From contig JAGSHH010000008.1 in NCBI GenBank assembly GCA_023954655.1, positions 1-37,781 on the forward strand: DNA of 37,781 nucleotides, written 5' to 3'. Positions 1 through 7,372 of this stretch are shown here, piece by piece. The notes under the pieces were generated by a model, which was not told where the DNA came from, searched no databases, and saw nothing but the letters and a program-made list of their open reading frames with translations. The position numbers were made by a program, and so were the translations under genes. Each line of letters opens with the position of its first letter. The stretch's first letter is position 1. The DNA comes from Colwelliaceae bacterium. GTDB lineage: Bacteria > Pseudomonadota > Gammaproteobacteria > Enterobacterales > Alteromonadaceae.

Positions 1-228
1 TGAATGATTCATCTGTAAGTTAACATATCAATAGAAGCTTAAAAGCATGTATTGATTATATCGATAAAAAGTTAAAACTAACTTGCTAGCACCTAAATAA
101 ATCGTTAAATTTAGCTAAATAATCTAAATCGCAACCGCTGGTTGACAGATTAACAATCTTACTTGCTAGTCTGCAACTACCTGATTTCTTATGCTTACCA
201 CTCAAAAATATATAAAGGAATTAACAGA
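1..228. other. Intergenic region upstream of the XRE regulator
   Basis: No gene is visible here. A TTGACA hexamer at 142-147 could be a -35 element, with TAGTCT 19 bases downstream as a poor -10. The 9-mer ACTTGCTAG occurs twice, at 81-89 and 161-169, exactly 80 bases apart. The second copy overlaps the possible -10 region, so the pair could be operator half-sites, but two copies of a 9-mer are weak evidence. The left edge is cut by the window. Confidence 0.3.
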
Positions 229-1203
229 ATGATATTAGCAGATAAGATTATCAAATTAAGAAAACAGCTTGGTTGGTCGCAAGAAGAACTGGCTGAAAAG
301 ATGAATGTTTCAAGGCAGTCAGTTTCTAAATGGGAAAGTGCCAACAGCATACCCGATTTAAATAAAGTTATTATATTAGCGGAGATCTTTGACGTTTCAA
401 CTGACTTTCTCTTAAAAGATGATATAGAAGTATCTGGCTCTACTAACGAAAGTAAAGAGCCTGGCATCATTCAAATAAACTTAGAACAAGCGTTGCAATA
501 CGTAGATAGTAAAATGGAAGTATCGAGCTTAATTACTAAAGGCGTTATGCTTTGTGTTTGCTCAGTTATTCCACTATTTTTCTTTTTGGCTTTAGCTGAA
601 ACCAATAAAATGAACCTCACAGGTAATCTTGCTGCAGCGATTGGAGTTGTCGGAGTATTAATAATGGTTTCTATTGGAGTTAGTTTTTTTATTCGAACAA
701 ATCAATATGAGAGTGATATAACACCAATAGAAGATGAAAAATTTGATTTAGCCTATGGTGTTCACAGTGTTTTTAAAGATAAATTACAAAAATTTAGAGC
801 AACTTATAACCTTAGACTATCAATTGGTATATTCCTTTTCATTATCAGTTTTGTACCGCTAATGTTAACTAGTATGTTTATTGGCGGCTCAGATATTATT
901 CTAATAATGTTAATCGTAATGCTCCTCATAATAGCAGTAGGTATCTATATTGTGTCTCCCGTTTCATCTAAATACGATGCTTACAACAACATTCTCAAAG
1001 ATCATTTCATAGAAACAGAAAAGAGTAAGCGTGCTAAACGTGCAGAAAAGCTAGCAGCATTTTATTGGCCATTGTTAGTAGCGGTATATCTAGGTTGGAG
1101 CTTATGGACGATGAACTGGGGAGTAACATGGATTATTTGGCCTGTAGGCGCTGTTCTTTTCGCTGCATTAGTAGGGTTAATGGAATTACTTGATAAAGAA
1201 TAG
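229..1203 (+). CDS. XRE-family HTH transcriptional regulator with membrane-spanning C-terminus
   Basis: A 324-residue DNA-binding protein. Residues about 5-60 form an HTH_3/XRE helix-turn-helix (GWSQEELAEKMNVSRQSVSK, then WE, then a PDLNKVIILAEIFDVSTDFL-type second half). The rest has about six hydrophobic segments in three pairs (roughly residues 105-165, 200-255 and 275-320). The protein is therefore probably a membrane-anchored regulator that senses something at or in the membrane. The ATG at 229 is chosen because AAAGGA lies just upstream and the HTH begins at once. An upstream in-frame TTG at 163 would add 22 residues without family resemblance. This architecture and HTH wording are much more familiar from Firmicutes, which raises the possibility of transfer. 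The regulated gene is unknown, and no adjacent same-strand partner exists. Confidence 0.85.
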   Translation: MILADKIIKLRKQLGWSQEELAEKMNVSRQSVSKWESANSIPDLNKVIILAEIFDVSTDFLLKDDIEVSGSTNESKEPGIIQINLEQALQYVDSKMEVSSLITKGVMLCVCSVIPLFFFLALAETNKMNLTGNLAAAIGVVGVLIMVSIGVSFFIRTNQYESDITPIEDEKFDLAYGVHSVFKDKLQKFRATYNLRLSIGIFLFIISFVPLMLTSMFIGGSDIILIMLIVMLLIIAVGIYIVSPVSSKYDAYNNILKDHFIETEKSKRAKRAEKLAAFYWPLLVAVYLGWSLWTMNWGVTWIIWPVGAVLFAALVGLMELLDKE

Positions 1204-1207
1204 TCTA

Positions 1208-1283
1208 GAAGGTTACACCTTTATTAAAATTGAATTCAAATATAACAGGTGTTCCCTTTGTTAGTGCTAAATACAACAAAGGG
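1208..1283. repeat. Two hairpins after the XRE gene
   Basis: Just after the stop codon, AAGGT-TAC-ACCTT (1209-1221) followed by a short T-rich stretch could act as a weak terminator. Further on, CCCTTTGTT (1254-1262) and AACAAAGGG (1275-1283) are perfect 9-base inverted arms around a 12-base loop. Neither side has a good U-tract. The second hairpin lies in the 107-bp convergent gap between the regulator and the FAD oxidoreductase, so a bidirectional 3'-end role is plausible. Confidence 0.45.
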
Positions 1284-1310
1284 TCTACCGATTAAAAGAA
1301 CATGTAGAAA

Positions 1311-2645
1311 TTAAAACCACGTATCTTTAATTTTTCCGTAATGAAAATACCCCCATTGTCCAACACGCCTTAATGGCGCTAAAGGAAATTTTGGTAGAGC
1401 ACTATCATATAAAGGCAAATGTGGAACTGCTTTTTCAGCTACTTTCTCGGCTAAACGTTTACCTGCTTGTACTGAAAATGATACTCCAGAACCACAATAT
1501 CCCATGCTATAAAAAACATTATTTGCTTCGTTTTGATATATGTGCGGTAAATCATCTAATGCCATACAAATCCACCCTGACCAAGCATAGGCAATATTTA
1601 ATGATTGAAGCGGTGGAAAGCTGGTTTTCAGCACAGATAATAAACGATTAGCGTAATAAGGATCTTCTGCTCCCTTACCTGTAATAGCTCCCCGACCACC
1701 AAACAATAATCGATTATCAGGCAACTTACGGTAATAATATTTAAGCGCGCGAGTGTCCATCACTACATTTGAAGTTAAAAAATTACATGCTGCTATTTGA
1801 TCATCACTTAAAGGTTCTGTGACAATAATTTGTGACAAGACGGGCAAAGTTCTATCTGCCACTAAATTATTAAAATTTTTCGGGGTATAGCCATTTGTAG
1901 CTATCACTACTTTTTTGGCTTTCACAATACCTAAAGGCGTGATTAATTGATGTTGTTTACCTTCTTGCCAATCTGTAACAGGCGTTGAACAATGAATTCT
2001 AACACCTGCTTTACGTGCAAATCTTTGGTAACCCCATGCCAATTTCAATGGATTCAAGCCAAAACCATCTTGATAACGAATAGCACCATAAGCGTTATGA
2101 TCATCCATATACTGCTGATTTAATTCATCTTTAGATAAAATTTGTACATCATAGCCAAACATTTCTTTTTGCAATTTAGCTAAATCAACCAACTCTTTAA
2201 GCTTGTTCTTTTTATGTGCGACTTTTATATAACCTAAATCTTGAACATCACAATCAATACCTTCGCCAATTAAATCATTGACCGTTTGAACTCCTGCTTC
2301 CATTTCATGATAAATACCCCGCATTACTTCTTCACCCCATTGCTTTTGCATGGTTGAAAAAGACTTTCTGCCTGATGATTTCAATATAAAGCCTGCATTT
2401 CGGCCACTACACCCCCATGCAGTTTGATTTGCCTCTAAGATGTGCGCTTTAATGCCATGCTCTCTAGCTAAATGTAGTGCGCATGAAAGCCCTGTATAAC
2501 CTGCGCCAATTATTGCTACATCAACATCTATATCTTGAGTTAAAACCCCCTCATTGTCGGGTGCAGTACCAGAGATATTTGCCCAATAACTATCAGGGTA
2601 TTTTTCTCCACAACCAGGAGATTTATCGTGTAATGGATCGTACAT
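1311..2645 (-). CDS. FAD-dependent oxidoreductase of the DAO family (PuuB-like)
   Basis: A 444-residue flavoprotein of the D-amino-acid-oxidase/glycine-oxidase fold. The dinucleotide-binding motif VAIIGAGYTGLS lies at residues about 43-54. The conserved SGRNAGF follows, and a C-terminal GWICMALDDLP/GYCGSGVSF region matches the FAD-closing motif. The 'SYW'-containing N-terminal arm before the Rossmann motif resembles gamma-glutamylputrescine oxidase (PuuB) and related amine oxidases, so the substrate is probably a secondary or primary amine or N-substituted amino acid. The start at 2645 is preferred because TAGG lies 7-10 bases upstream. A longer in-frame extension to 2765 is hydrophobic, unlike the family, and would run into the divergent GNAT gene. 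No putrescine-pathway neighbours are present, so the exact substrate is open. Confidence 0.82.
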   Translation of the reverse strand: MYDPLHDKSPGCGEKYPDSYWANISGTAPDNEGVLTQDIDVDVAIIGAGYTGLSCALHLAREHGIKAHILEANQTAWGCSGRNAGFILKSSGRKSFSTMQKQWGEEVMRGIYHEMEAGVQTVNDLIGEGIDCDVQDLGYIKVAHKKNKLKELVDLAKLQKEMFGYDVQILSKDELNQQYMDDHNAYGAIRYQDGFGLNPLKLAWGYQRFARKAGVRIHCSTPVTDWQEGKQHQLITPLGIVKAKKVVIATNGYTPKNFNNLVADRTLPVLSQIIVTEPLSDDQIAACNFLTSNVVMDTRALKYYYRKLPDNRLLFGGRGAITGKGAEDPYYANRLLSVLKTSFPPLQSLNIAYAWSGWICMALDDLPHIYQNEANNVFYSMGYCGSGVSFSVQAGKRLAEKVAEKAVPHLPLYDSALPKFPLAPLRRVGQWGYFHYGKIKDTWF

Positions 2646-2646
2646 C

Positions 2647-2679
2647 AGTTTACCTAAGTTATTATTACAGTGGTAAACT
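2647..2679. promoter_or_regulatory. Inverted repeat in the divergent FAD oxidase/GNAT gap
   Basis: AGTTTACC (2647-2654) and GGTAAACT (2672-2679) are perfect 8-base inverted arms with a 17-base spacer. They fill most of the 41-bp gap between the two divergent start codons. The left arm contains the likely ribosome-binding site of the FAD oxidoreductase, and the spacer contains TATTAT (2660-2665), a possible -10. A shared operator or a translation-masking hairpin are both possible. Confidence 0.45.
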
Positions 2680-2686
2680 AACAATA

Positions 2687-3283
2687 ATGAGTAAAATATC
2701 AATAAAATTAAACATGAAAAATTCCATAACATATAAAATCTTAACTTCTGAAGATTTTGAAGCATGTGTAATGCTTGGCACAGAGGTTCATGGCGGTGGC
2801 TATATTGATTTGGTTAACATCAAAGAATGGGTAGACAAAGGGACAAAAAATAATATTAATGCAAGTTTTGTTGCCTATGATGGTGATAAAATCGTCGGCT
2901 TTCGCATTACTTATTCAGCAAAACAATGGCAAATGGATCAATGGAGCTCTCCTGAATTATGGAATATTGAGCCATCAAAGGTTTGTTATTTTAAGTGTAA
3001 CTCTGTCGACAAAAACTATCGAGGATATGGCATAGGCAGTGAGTTACTTTTCTTAGCTATAGCAGCCGTAAAAAAACAAGGGTCGCAAGCAGGAGTTAGC
3101 CATTTATGGATGGAAAGCCCTGGTAATAGCGCAGTAAAATATTTTACTAAATGTGGTGGTAAATTGGTAAAAGAACACCCTGATCGCTGGCTTGAATCAA
3201 GCCTACAAGGCTATGACTGCACGATATGTGATATTGAATGTCATTGTACTGCTGCTGAAATGATTATTTACTTTGACCAATGA
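2687..3283 (+). CDS. GNAT-family N-acetyltransferase
   Basis: A 198-residue acetyl-CoA-dependent acyltransferase. The acetyl-CoA pyrophosphate-binding motif A is clear: V-D-K-N-YRGYGIGSELL, with RGYGIG as the R/QxxGxG signature at about residues 117-122. The region after it (HLWMESPGNSAVKYFTKCGG) is the usual motif-B helix, the N..A..FY..GF equivalent. The C-terminus carries a cysteine cluster, CTICDIECHC, which could bind a metal. ATG 2687 is chosen; ATG 2714 is an alternative, and neither has a good ribosome-binding site. The gene lies 41 bp from, and divergent to, the FAD oxidoreductase, so the two may act in the same amine or amino-acid pathway. The substrate is not predictable. Confidence 0.8.
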   Translation: MSKISIKLNMKNSITYKILTSEDFEACVMLGTEVHGGGYIDLVNIKEWVDKGTKNNINASFVAYDGDKIVGFRITYSAKQWQMDQWSSPELWNIEPSKVCYFKCNSVDKNYRGYGIGSELLFLAIAAVKKQGSQAGVSHLWMESPGNSAVKYFTKCGGKLVKEHPDRWLESSLQGYDCTICDIECHCTAAEMIIYFDQ

Positions 3284-3323
3284 CTCAATGATTTCATCAA
3301 ATTAATAAAATCATTGGTCATTG
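3278..3323. terminator. Probable bidirectional hairpin between convergent genes
   Basis: The left arm (3278-3294, CAATGACTCAATGATTT) pairs with the right arm (3308-3323, AAATCATTGGTCATTG) with one bulged base and a 13-base loop. It includes the GNAT stop codon and sits between the convergent GNAT and aminotransferase genes. There is no strong U-run on either side, so it may terminate poorly or protect 3' ends instead. Confidence 0.5.
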
Positions 3324-3332
3324 TTAAGTATA

Positions 3333-4850
3333 TTACCCAAAAAGACGCTGTATAATTGAAGGTGAATTTTCAGTCTTTGAGTCTGATGAAATTGGATTAA
3401 ACCCTTGTAGTTCAGGAAACATCACATCTAAATTACAATGTTCAAAATCTCCTGTAGCAGGATTAAATCGATATTCTTTACCCCACTCGTTTATATTTTC
3501 AGTAACTTGATTAATAGCATTAACCACAAATTCAACTTCTTTATCTGACATCGTTGGGTGGAATGAAGCTCTGATCCAACCTGGTTTTTCAGCATAATCG
3601 CCTGAATTAATTTTTTCAGTTATTTTATTAGAAGTATCGTGATCAACATCAAGTAAAATATGACCATAAGTTCCGGCACATGAACAACCACCACGAGTTT
3701 GCACACCAAACCGATCATTTAACAAGCGAACCACTAAATTATAATGTGCTCCTCTAACATAAAATGAAACAATGGCTAAACGATCTTTCATGTTTGGCTC
3801 TAACATTACCACTTGCTCATTTTTACTTAAGTTACTCATTACATAGTCAGTAATTTCTTTTTCGCGTAAGGTAATGTTATTAACACCCATCGCATCTTTT
3901 ACTTTAATAGCAAGAGCTGTACGAATACATTGTAAGAAACCAGGTGTACCGCCATCTTCTCGAAGCGCAATATCATCGAAAAAGCTATGTTCACCCCAAG
4001 GGTTAGTCCAAGTAACAGTGCCACCACCAGGGTGATCTGGAACTTTGTTTTTATAAAGCGCTTTATTAAAGGCTAAAACACCAGAACTTCCAGGCCCTCC
4101 AAGAAATTTGTGTGGCGAGAAAAATATTGCATCAAGTGATTGTTTAGGATTTGTAGGATGCATATCAATATCAACATATGGTGCTGAACAGGCAAAATCT
4201 ATAAAGCATAAACCCCCATGTTCATGCATAATTTCAGCAAGTTGATAGTATGGTGTTTTAATCCCTGTAACATTCGAACACGCCGAAAAAGATCCTAATT
4301 TTAGTTTTCTATCTTGGTATTTTTCTAATAATAATTGTAAATGCTCTAAAGACGGTAAACCGTTACTGTCTGGTTCAACTATTTCTAGTGTAACATCACA
4401 TTCGTACCAAGATGTTTGATTGGAATGGTGTTCCATATGTGTAATAAATACTACGGGTTTATCACAATCTTCAAAACTTACCTGTTCTTGCATTCGCTCT
4501 GGAATTCTCAAACCTAAGATACGTTGAAATTTATTGATTACGCCTGTCATACCTGCATCTGCAGTGATCAACACATCGTTATCACACGCATTAATATGTT
4601 TCTTTATTAAATGTTGCGCCTCATGATACGCATGAGTCATTGCACTACCCGTTAAGTTAGTTTCAGTATGAGTATTAGCAACAAAAGGCCCAAGAGTGTT
4701 TGTAATATAATCTTCGATTGGTTGATATAAACGCCCACTCGCAGTCCAGTCAGCATAAATAATTGGCAAATTTTGACCATTAATACTGTGTTTTAAATCA
4801 TTACCTATTACATTACGACGAAAAGGAAGGAAGTAATTCTCTAGAGACAT
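3333..4850 (-). CDS. Class-V aminotransferase-fold PLP enzyme (cysteine desulfurase-like)
   Basis: A 505-residue PLP enzyme of the NifS/SufS superfamily. The PLP lysine is K248 in FFSPHKFLGGPGSSG, preceded by the cofactor-binding aspartate in CFIDFACSAPY (residues about 215-225) and by THMEHHSNQ (about 138-145), the pyridine-ring histidine region. A C-terminal loop RGGCSCAGTYG holds C389 and C391, where desulfurases place the nucleophilic cysteine. The protein is about 100 residues longer than IscS or SufS, and no suf/isc partners are nearby. A dedicated sulfur-transfer or cysteine/selenocysteine lyase role is possible, but so is another substrate. It starts at ATG 4850 with GGTG upstream and is transcribed alone. 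Confidence 0.75.
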   Translation of the reverse strand: MSLENYFLPFRRNVIGNDLKHSINGQNLPIIYADWTASGRLYQPIEDYITNTLGPFVANTHTETNLTGSAMTHAYHEAQHLIKKHINACDNDVLITADAGMTGVINKFQRILGLRIPERMQEQVSFEDCDKPVVFITHMEHHSNQTSWYECDVTLEIVEPDSNGLPSLEHLQLLLEKYQDRKLKLGSFSACSNVTGIKTPYYQLAEIMHEHGGLCFIDFACSAPYVDIDMHPTNPKQSLDAIFFSPHKFLGGPGSSGVLAFNKALYKNKVPDHPGGGTVTWTNPWGEHSFFDDIALREDGGTPGFLQCIRTALAIKVKDAMGVNNITLREKEITDYVMSNLSKNEQVVMLEPNMKDRLAIVSFYVRGAHYNLVVRLLNDRFGVQTRGGCSCAGTYGHILLDVDHDTSNKITEKINSGDYAEKPGWIRASFHPTMSDKEVEFVVNAINQVTENINEWGKEYRFNPATGDFEHCNLDVMFPELQGFNPISSDSKTENSPSIIQRLFG

Positions 4851-5051
4851 GTGAGCACCAAAAGCGACTTTTATAATAATGTAATTCTAACAAAAGTCAT
4901 TAGCGAAGCAATATACAACTAAATATATAACTAAATTAGCAAATATATTCTAATTAATGTTTATATTTAAAATATCTCAGTTAGTTTTAGATAAATTTAA
5001 TGTAAATATAGAAAATATTTTCACTTATGAATATTCAACGTATGTATTAGC

Positions 5052-5774
5052 TCAAAAGAGTTGCTGTTGCTTATCCTCTTCAAGTGAAGGTATCACCCAG
5101 TTAATAGCTTCTTTATTATTTTCAATGAGCCAATGATTCGCCATTGAAAAGTGCTGACAACCAAAAAAACCACGATAAGCGGATAAAGGAGAAGGATGAG
5201 GCCCAGCTAAAATACAATGTTTATTCTGATCAATACTTTTCCCTTTTTTCTGTGCATGACTACCCCATAAAAGAAATACACATCCATCATTTTTTTGGTT
5301 AAGTTCATCAATCATCACATCGGTAAATTTCTCCCACCCTAATTTTGAATGCGAATGAGCTTGCCCTTGCTTTACCGTTAGTACAGTATTTATTAATAAA
5401 ACGCCTTGTTTAGCCCAGTTTTCAAGGTTACCGTGTTCAGGAATTACGAAACCTTCTACATCATTGCTTAATTCTTTATAGATGTTTACTAAAGAAGGGG
5501 GTGTTTTGATTTCAGGATTAACAGAAAATGCCAAACCATGTGCTTGTGGTTGATTCTCTTTCCCGACACCGTGATAAGGATCTTGCCCTAAAATCACCAC
5601 TTTTATATCGGTGAGATCACAATATTTAAAAGCATTATAAACGTCTTCTTCAAGAGGGAAGATCACTTCAGATAATTGACGTTGTTTTTTTATCTCCTCT
5701 TGTAGAGCAATAAAATAAGGCTGTTTAGCTTCACGATCAATAATCGTTTGCCACTGAGGTAAAATATTAGACAT
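5052..5774 (-). CDS. ung: Uracil-DNA glycosylase
   Basis: Removes uracil from DNA as the first step of base-excision repair. The 240-residue length is slightly above the roughly 229 residues of E. coli Ung. All family-1 motifs are present: the water-activating loop GQDPYHG with catalytic D65, the uracil-pocket segment LLINTVLTV (about 126-134), LLWGSHAQ (about 168-175), and the DNA-intercalation loop HPSPLSAYRGFFG with H193 and L197. The gene is monocistronic on the minus strand. A 32-bp near-palindrome lies 33-64 bases upstream of its start codon and may affect its transcription. Confidence 0.97.
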   Translation of the reverse strand: MSNILPQWQTIIDREAKQPYFIALQEEIKKQRQLSEVIFPLEEDVYNAFKYCDLTDIKVVILGQDPYHGVGKENQPQAHGLAFSVNPEIKTPPSLVNIYKELSNDVEGFVIPEHGNLENWAKQGVLLINTVLTVKQGQAHSHSKLGWEKFTDVMIDELNQKNDGCVFLLWGSHAQKKGKSIDQNKHCILAGPHPSPLSAYRGFFGCQHFSMANHWLIENNKEAINWVIPSLEEDKQQQLF

Positions 5775-5806
5775 ATATTTTTCAATTCATTAAAAATAAC
5801 GTTTAA

Positions 5807-5838
5807 GCAAACCTTTAAGTTTAAACTAAAAGGTTTGC
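5807..5838. repeat. 32-bp near-perfect palindrome upstream of ung
   Basis: The arms GCAAACCTTT (5807-5816) and AAAGGTTTGC (5829-5838) are perfectly complementary. The loop contains the palindrome AGTTTAAACT (5818-5827), leaving one A-A mismatch per side. The whole could form a long stem or cruciform, or bind a dimeric regulator. It lies in the ung leader/promoter region, and no U-run follows on either strand. Confidence 0.6.
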
Positions 5839-6190
5839 CGTGTTCCCACATTTTTATTATCAGATAATTTATAACTTACTTTAGATAAATACTAACTTAA
5901 ATTACAGGTAAAAAATGCTATCAAATTTACAGATGTAGCTTTCTATAATATGATCTAAATTGCTTTCCACCTATTTACCATACCTTAGCAATGGCTGTTA
6001 ATTTCCTAGTGGTGTTCCTACTTCATGTTTGTTAGTGTTGTATAACGCCTGTTGAAGAACATGTTGTAAATCATTTGTTTTAACAGGTTCAGTTGTTCCT
6101 AACATTCAAATTGAAAATAACTTCACTTTCTTGGTTAAAATTTTAGCTGTTCCCATTGTATATGAGCAATTCATTTGAACAATTGTATTT

Positions 6191-6219
6191 GTTTTTAAAA
6201 ACCTATACCGTTTTTAAAA
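6191..6219 (+). promoter_or_regulatory. Direct repeat upstream of the TML operon
   Basis: GTTTTTAAAA occurs at 6191-6200 and again at 6210-6219. The 19-base offset puts both copies on nearly the same face of the helix, 38-66 bases before the dioxygenase start codon. This is compatible with an operator, but the AT-rich context makes chance recurrence possible. Confidence 0.3.
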
Positions 6220-6256
6220 TAAAACTTAAAGTTAAATAAACAAAGGAGTTTATTTT

Positions 6257-7372
6257 ATGCTTATTCAGCGCTCTGAGTGCATTGAAGATTATATTGAGAT
6301 AACATTTTCTGATAATAAAACAGCACAATTTAGTTTATTTTGGTTAAGAGATCACAGTACTGACACATCAAGTATTAACCCAAATACATTACAAAGAGAT
6401 CTCAACACTTTTACTTTGCCCAGCGCTCCTGAAATAAATCATCAAGAAATAACAAATAATGGTGAACAGTTAACAATTAACTGGATAAAGGACAATGTTG
6501 TCAGTGAATTTAGTGCTGACTTTCTTTACACGATGGAATTTAACATTAATGAATTGCCCACTTACCATTTATGGGGAAGTGACATGCAAAATAAGATTCC
6601 TGATTTTGATTTTAATAAGATAATTCAATCCGAAAAAGAATTTATTCCTGTATTAGACGCTATAGAAAAATATGGATTAGTAACATTTTCAAACATGCCT
6701 TCAGATATGGAAGCAACGAAAAGTTTACTTGAGAAAGTAGGATATATTCGTGAAACCGTATTTGGTGGTTTGTGGGACTTTTCAAATAATGAAGCCCACA
6801 GTGACAGTGCATATACAAGTGTAGGAATAGGTTTGCATACCGATGGCACTTACACGATTGATCCCCCTGGATTACAACTCTTACATTGCTTAGCATTTGA
6901 TGGTGAAGGTGGCTTTAATCAGTTTGCTGACGGGTTTAAGATTGCTGAAACAATAAAGAATGAAGATCCAAAAGCCTATAAAATTTTAAAACAAATAGAA
7001 GTTCCTGCTCATTATATTGAACCTGATATTCAACTAAGGGGCAAACATGCAGTGATCCGTGAGGATAAAAACGGCAACTTTGAGCAGATTTGTTTTAATA
7101 ATTTTGACCGTAGTCCATTTAAGTTAAGCAATGCTGAACAAAAAGTATTTTATCGAGCTTATGGTAGATTTCAGCAATTAATTAACGATCCAAATTTTCA
7201 AGTGACTTTCCAATTACAACCGGGGCGTGCTGTTTGGTTTGATAATTGGCGTGCTCTTCACGCGCGTAGCTCTTTTACTGGATTTCGCCATTTAGCTGGC
7301 GGTTATACCAACCGAGAAGATTATATTAGTAAAAAATTAACCCTAAGAGGACAAACCCCATGGCAGGAGTAA
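6257..7372 (+). CDS. Trimethyllysine dioxygenase (TMLH-like Fe(II)/2-oxoglutarate enzyme)
   Basis: A 371-residue TauD/TfdA-fold oxygenase with the N-terminal DUF971-like domain (residues about 1-95, FWLRDH) typical of the two carnitine-biosynthesis hydroxylases. Iron ligands are H194 and D196 in LHTDGTY and H335 in WRALHARSSF; R344 in FTGFRHL is the likely 2-oxoglutarate anchor. From memory of the human proteins, IRETVFGGLW, SDSAYT, PGLQLLHCL, FNNFDR and FTGFRHLAGGYTNRED follow trimethyllysine hydroxylase (IRETIYGRMW, DTAYT, GIQVFHCL, YNNYDR, FTGYRQLCGCYLTRDD) far better than gamma-butyrobetaine hydroxylase. The expected reaction is N6-trimethyllysine to 3-hydroxy-trimethyllysine. The usual zinc-binding cysteines after WLRD are absent (HSTDTSS). 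AAGGAG precedes the ATG by 8 bases. It is the first gene of the operon and overlaps the aldolase gene by 13 bp. Confidence 0.82.
   Translation: MLIQRSECIEDYIEITFSDNKTAQFSLFWLRDHSTDTSSINPNTLQRDLNTFTLPSAPEINHQEITNNGEQLTINWIKDNVVSEFSADFLYTMEFNINELPTYHLWGSDMQNKIPDFDFNKIIQSEKEFIPVLDAIEKYGLVTFSNMPSDMEATKSLLEKVGYIRETVFGGLWDFSNNEAHSDSAYTSVGIGLHTDGTYTIDPPGLQLLHCLAFDGEGGFNQFADGFKIAETIKNEDPKAYKILKQIEVPAHYIEPDIQLRGKHAVIREDKNGNFEQICFNNFDRSPFKLSNAEQKVFYRAYGRFQQLINDPNFQVTFQLQPGRAVWFDNWRALHARSSFTGFRHLAGGYTNREDYISKKLTLRGQTPWQE

Larger units (their letters stand above)
5775..6256. other. 482-bp divergent intergenic region between ung and the TML operon
   Basis: No convincing ORF or RNA gene is visible. It holds a 32-bp near-palindrome close to ung (5807-5838), a 10-base direct repeat 19 bases apart just before the dioxygenase gene (6191-6219), and a strong AAGGAG ribosome-binding site (6243-6248). 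Candidate promoter hexamers exist (for example TTGTAT 6183-6188 with TATACC 6204-6209), but spacing is poor and I do not call a promoter. The length suggests room for regulation of the operon. Confidence 0.5.

Noticed and set aside
1373-1651. 92-codon plus-strand ORF
   Set aside because: Lies wholly opposite the FAD oxidoreductase, which has clear family motifs in the other frame; no ribosome-binding site or recognisable domain.
2646-2765. 40-residue N-terminal extension of the FAD oxidoreductase
   Set aside because: Hydrophobic stretch with no family resemblance that would overlap the divergent GNAT gene; the start at 2645 has a ribosome-binding site and fits PuuB-like proteins.
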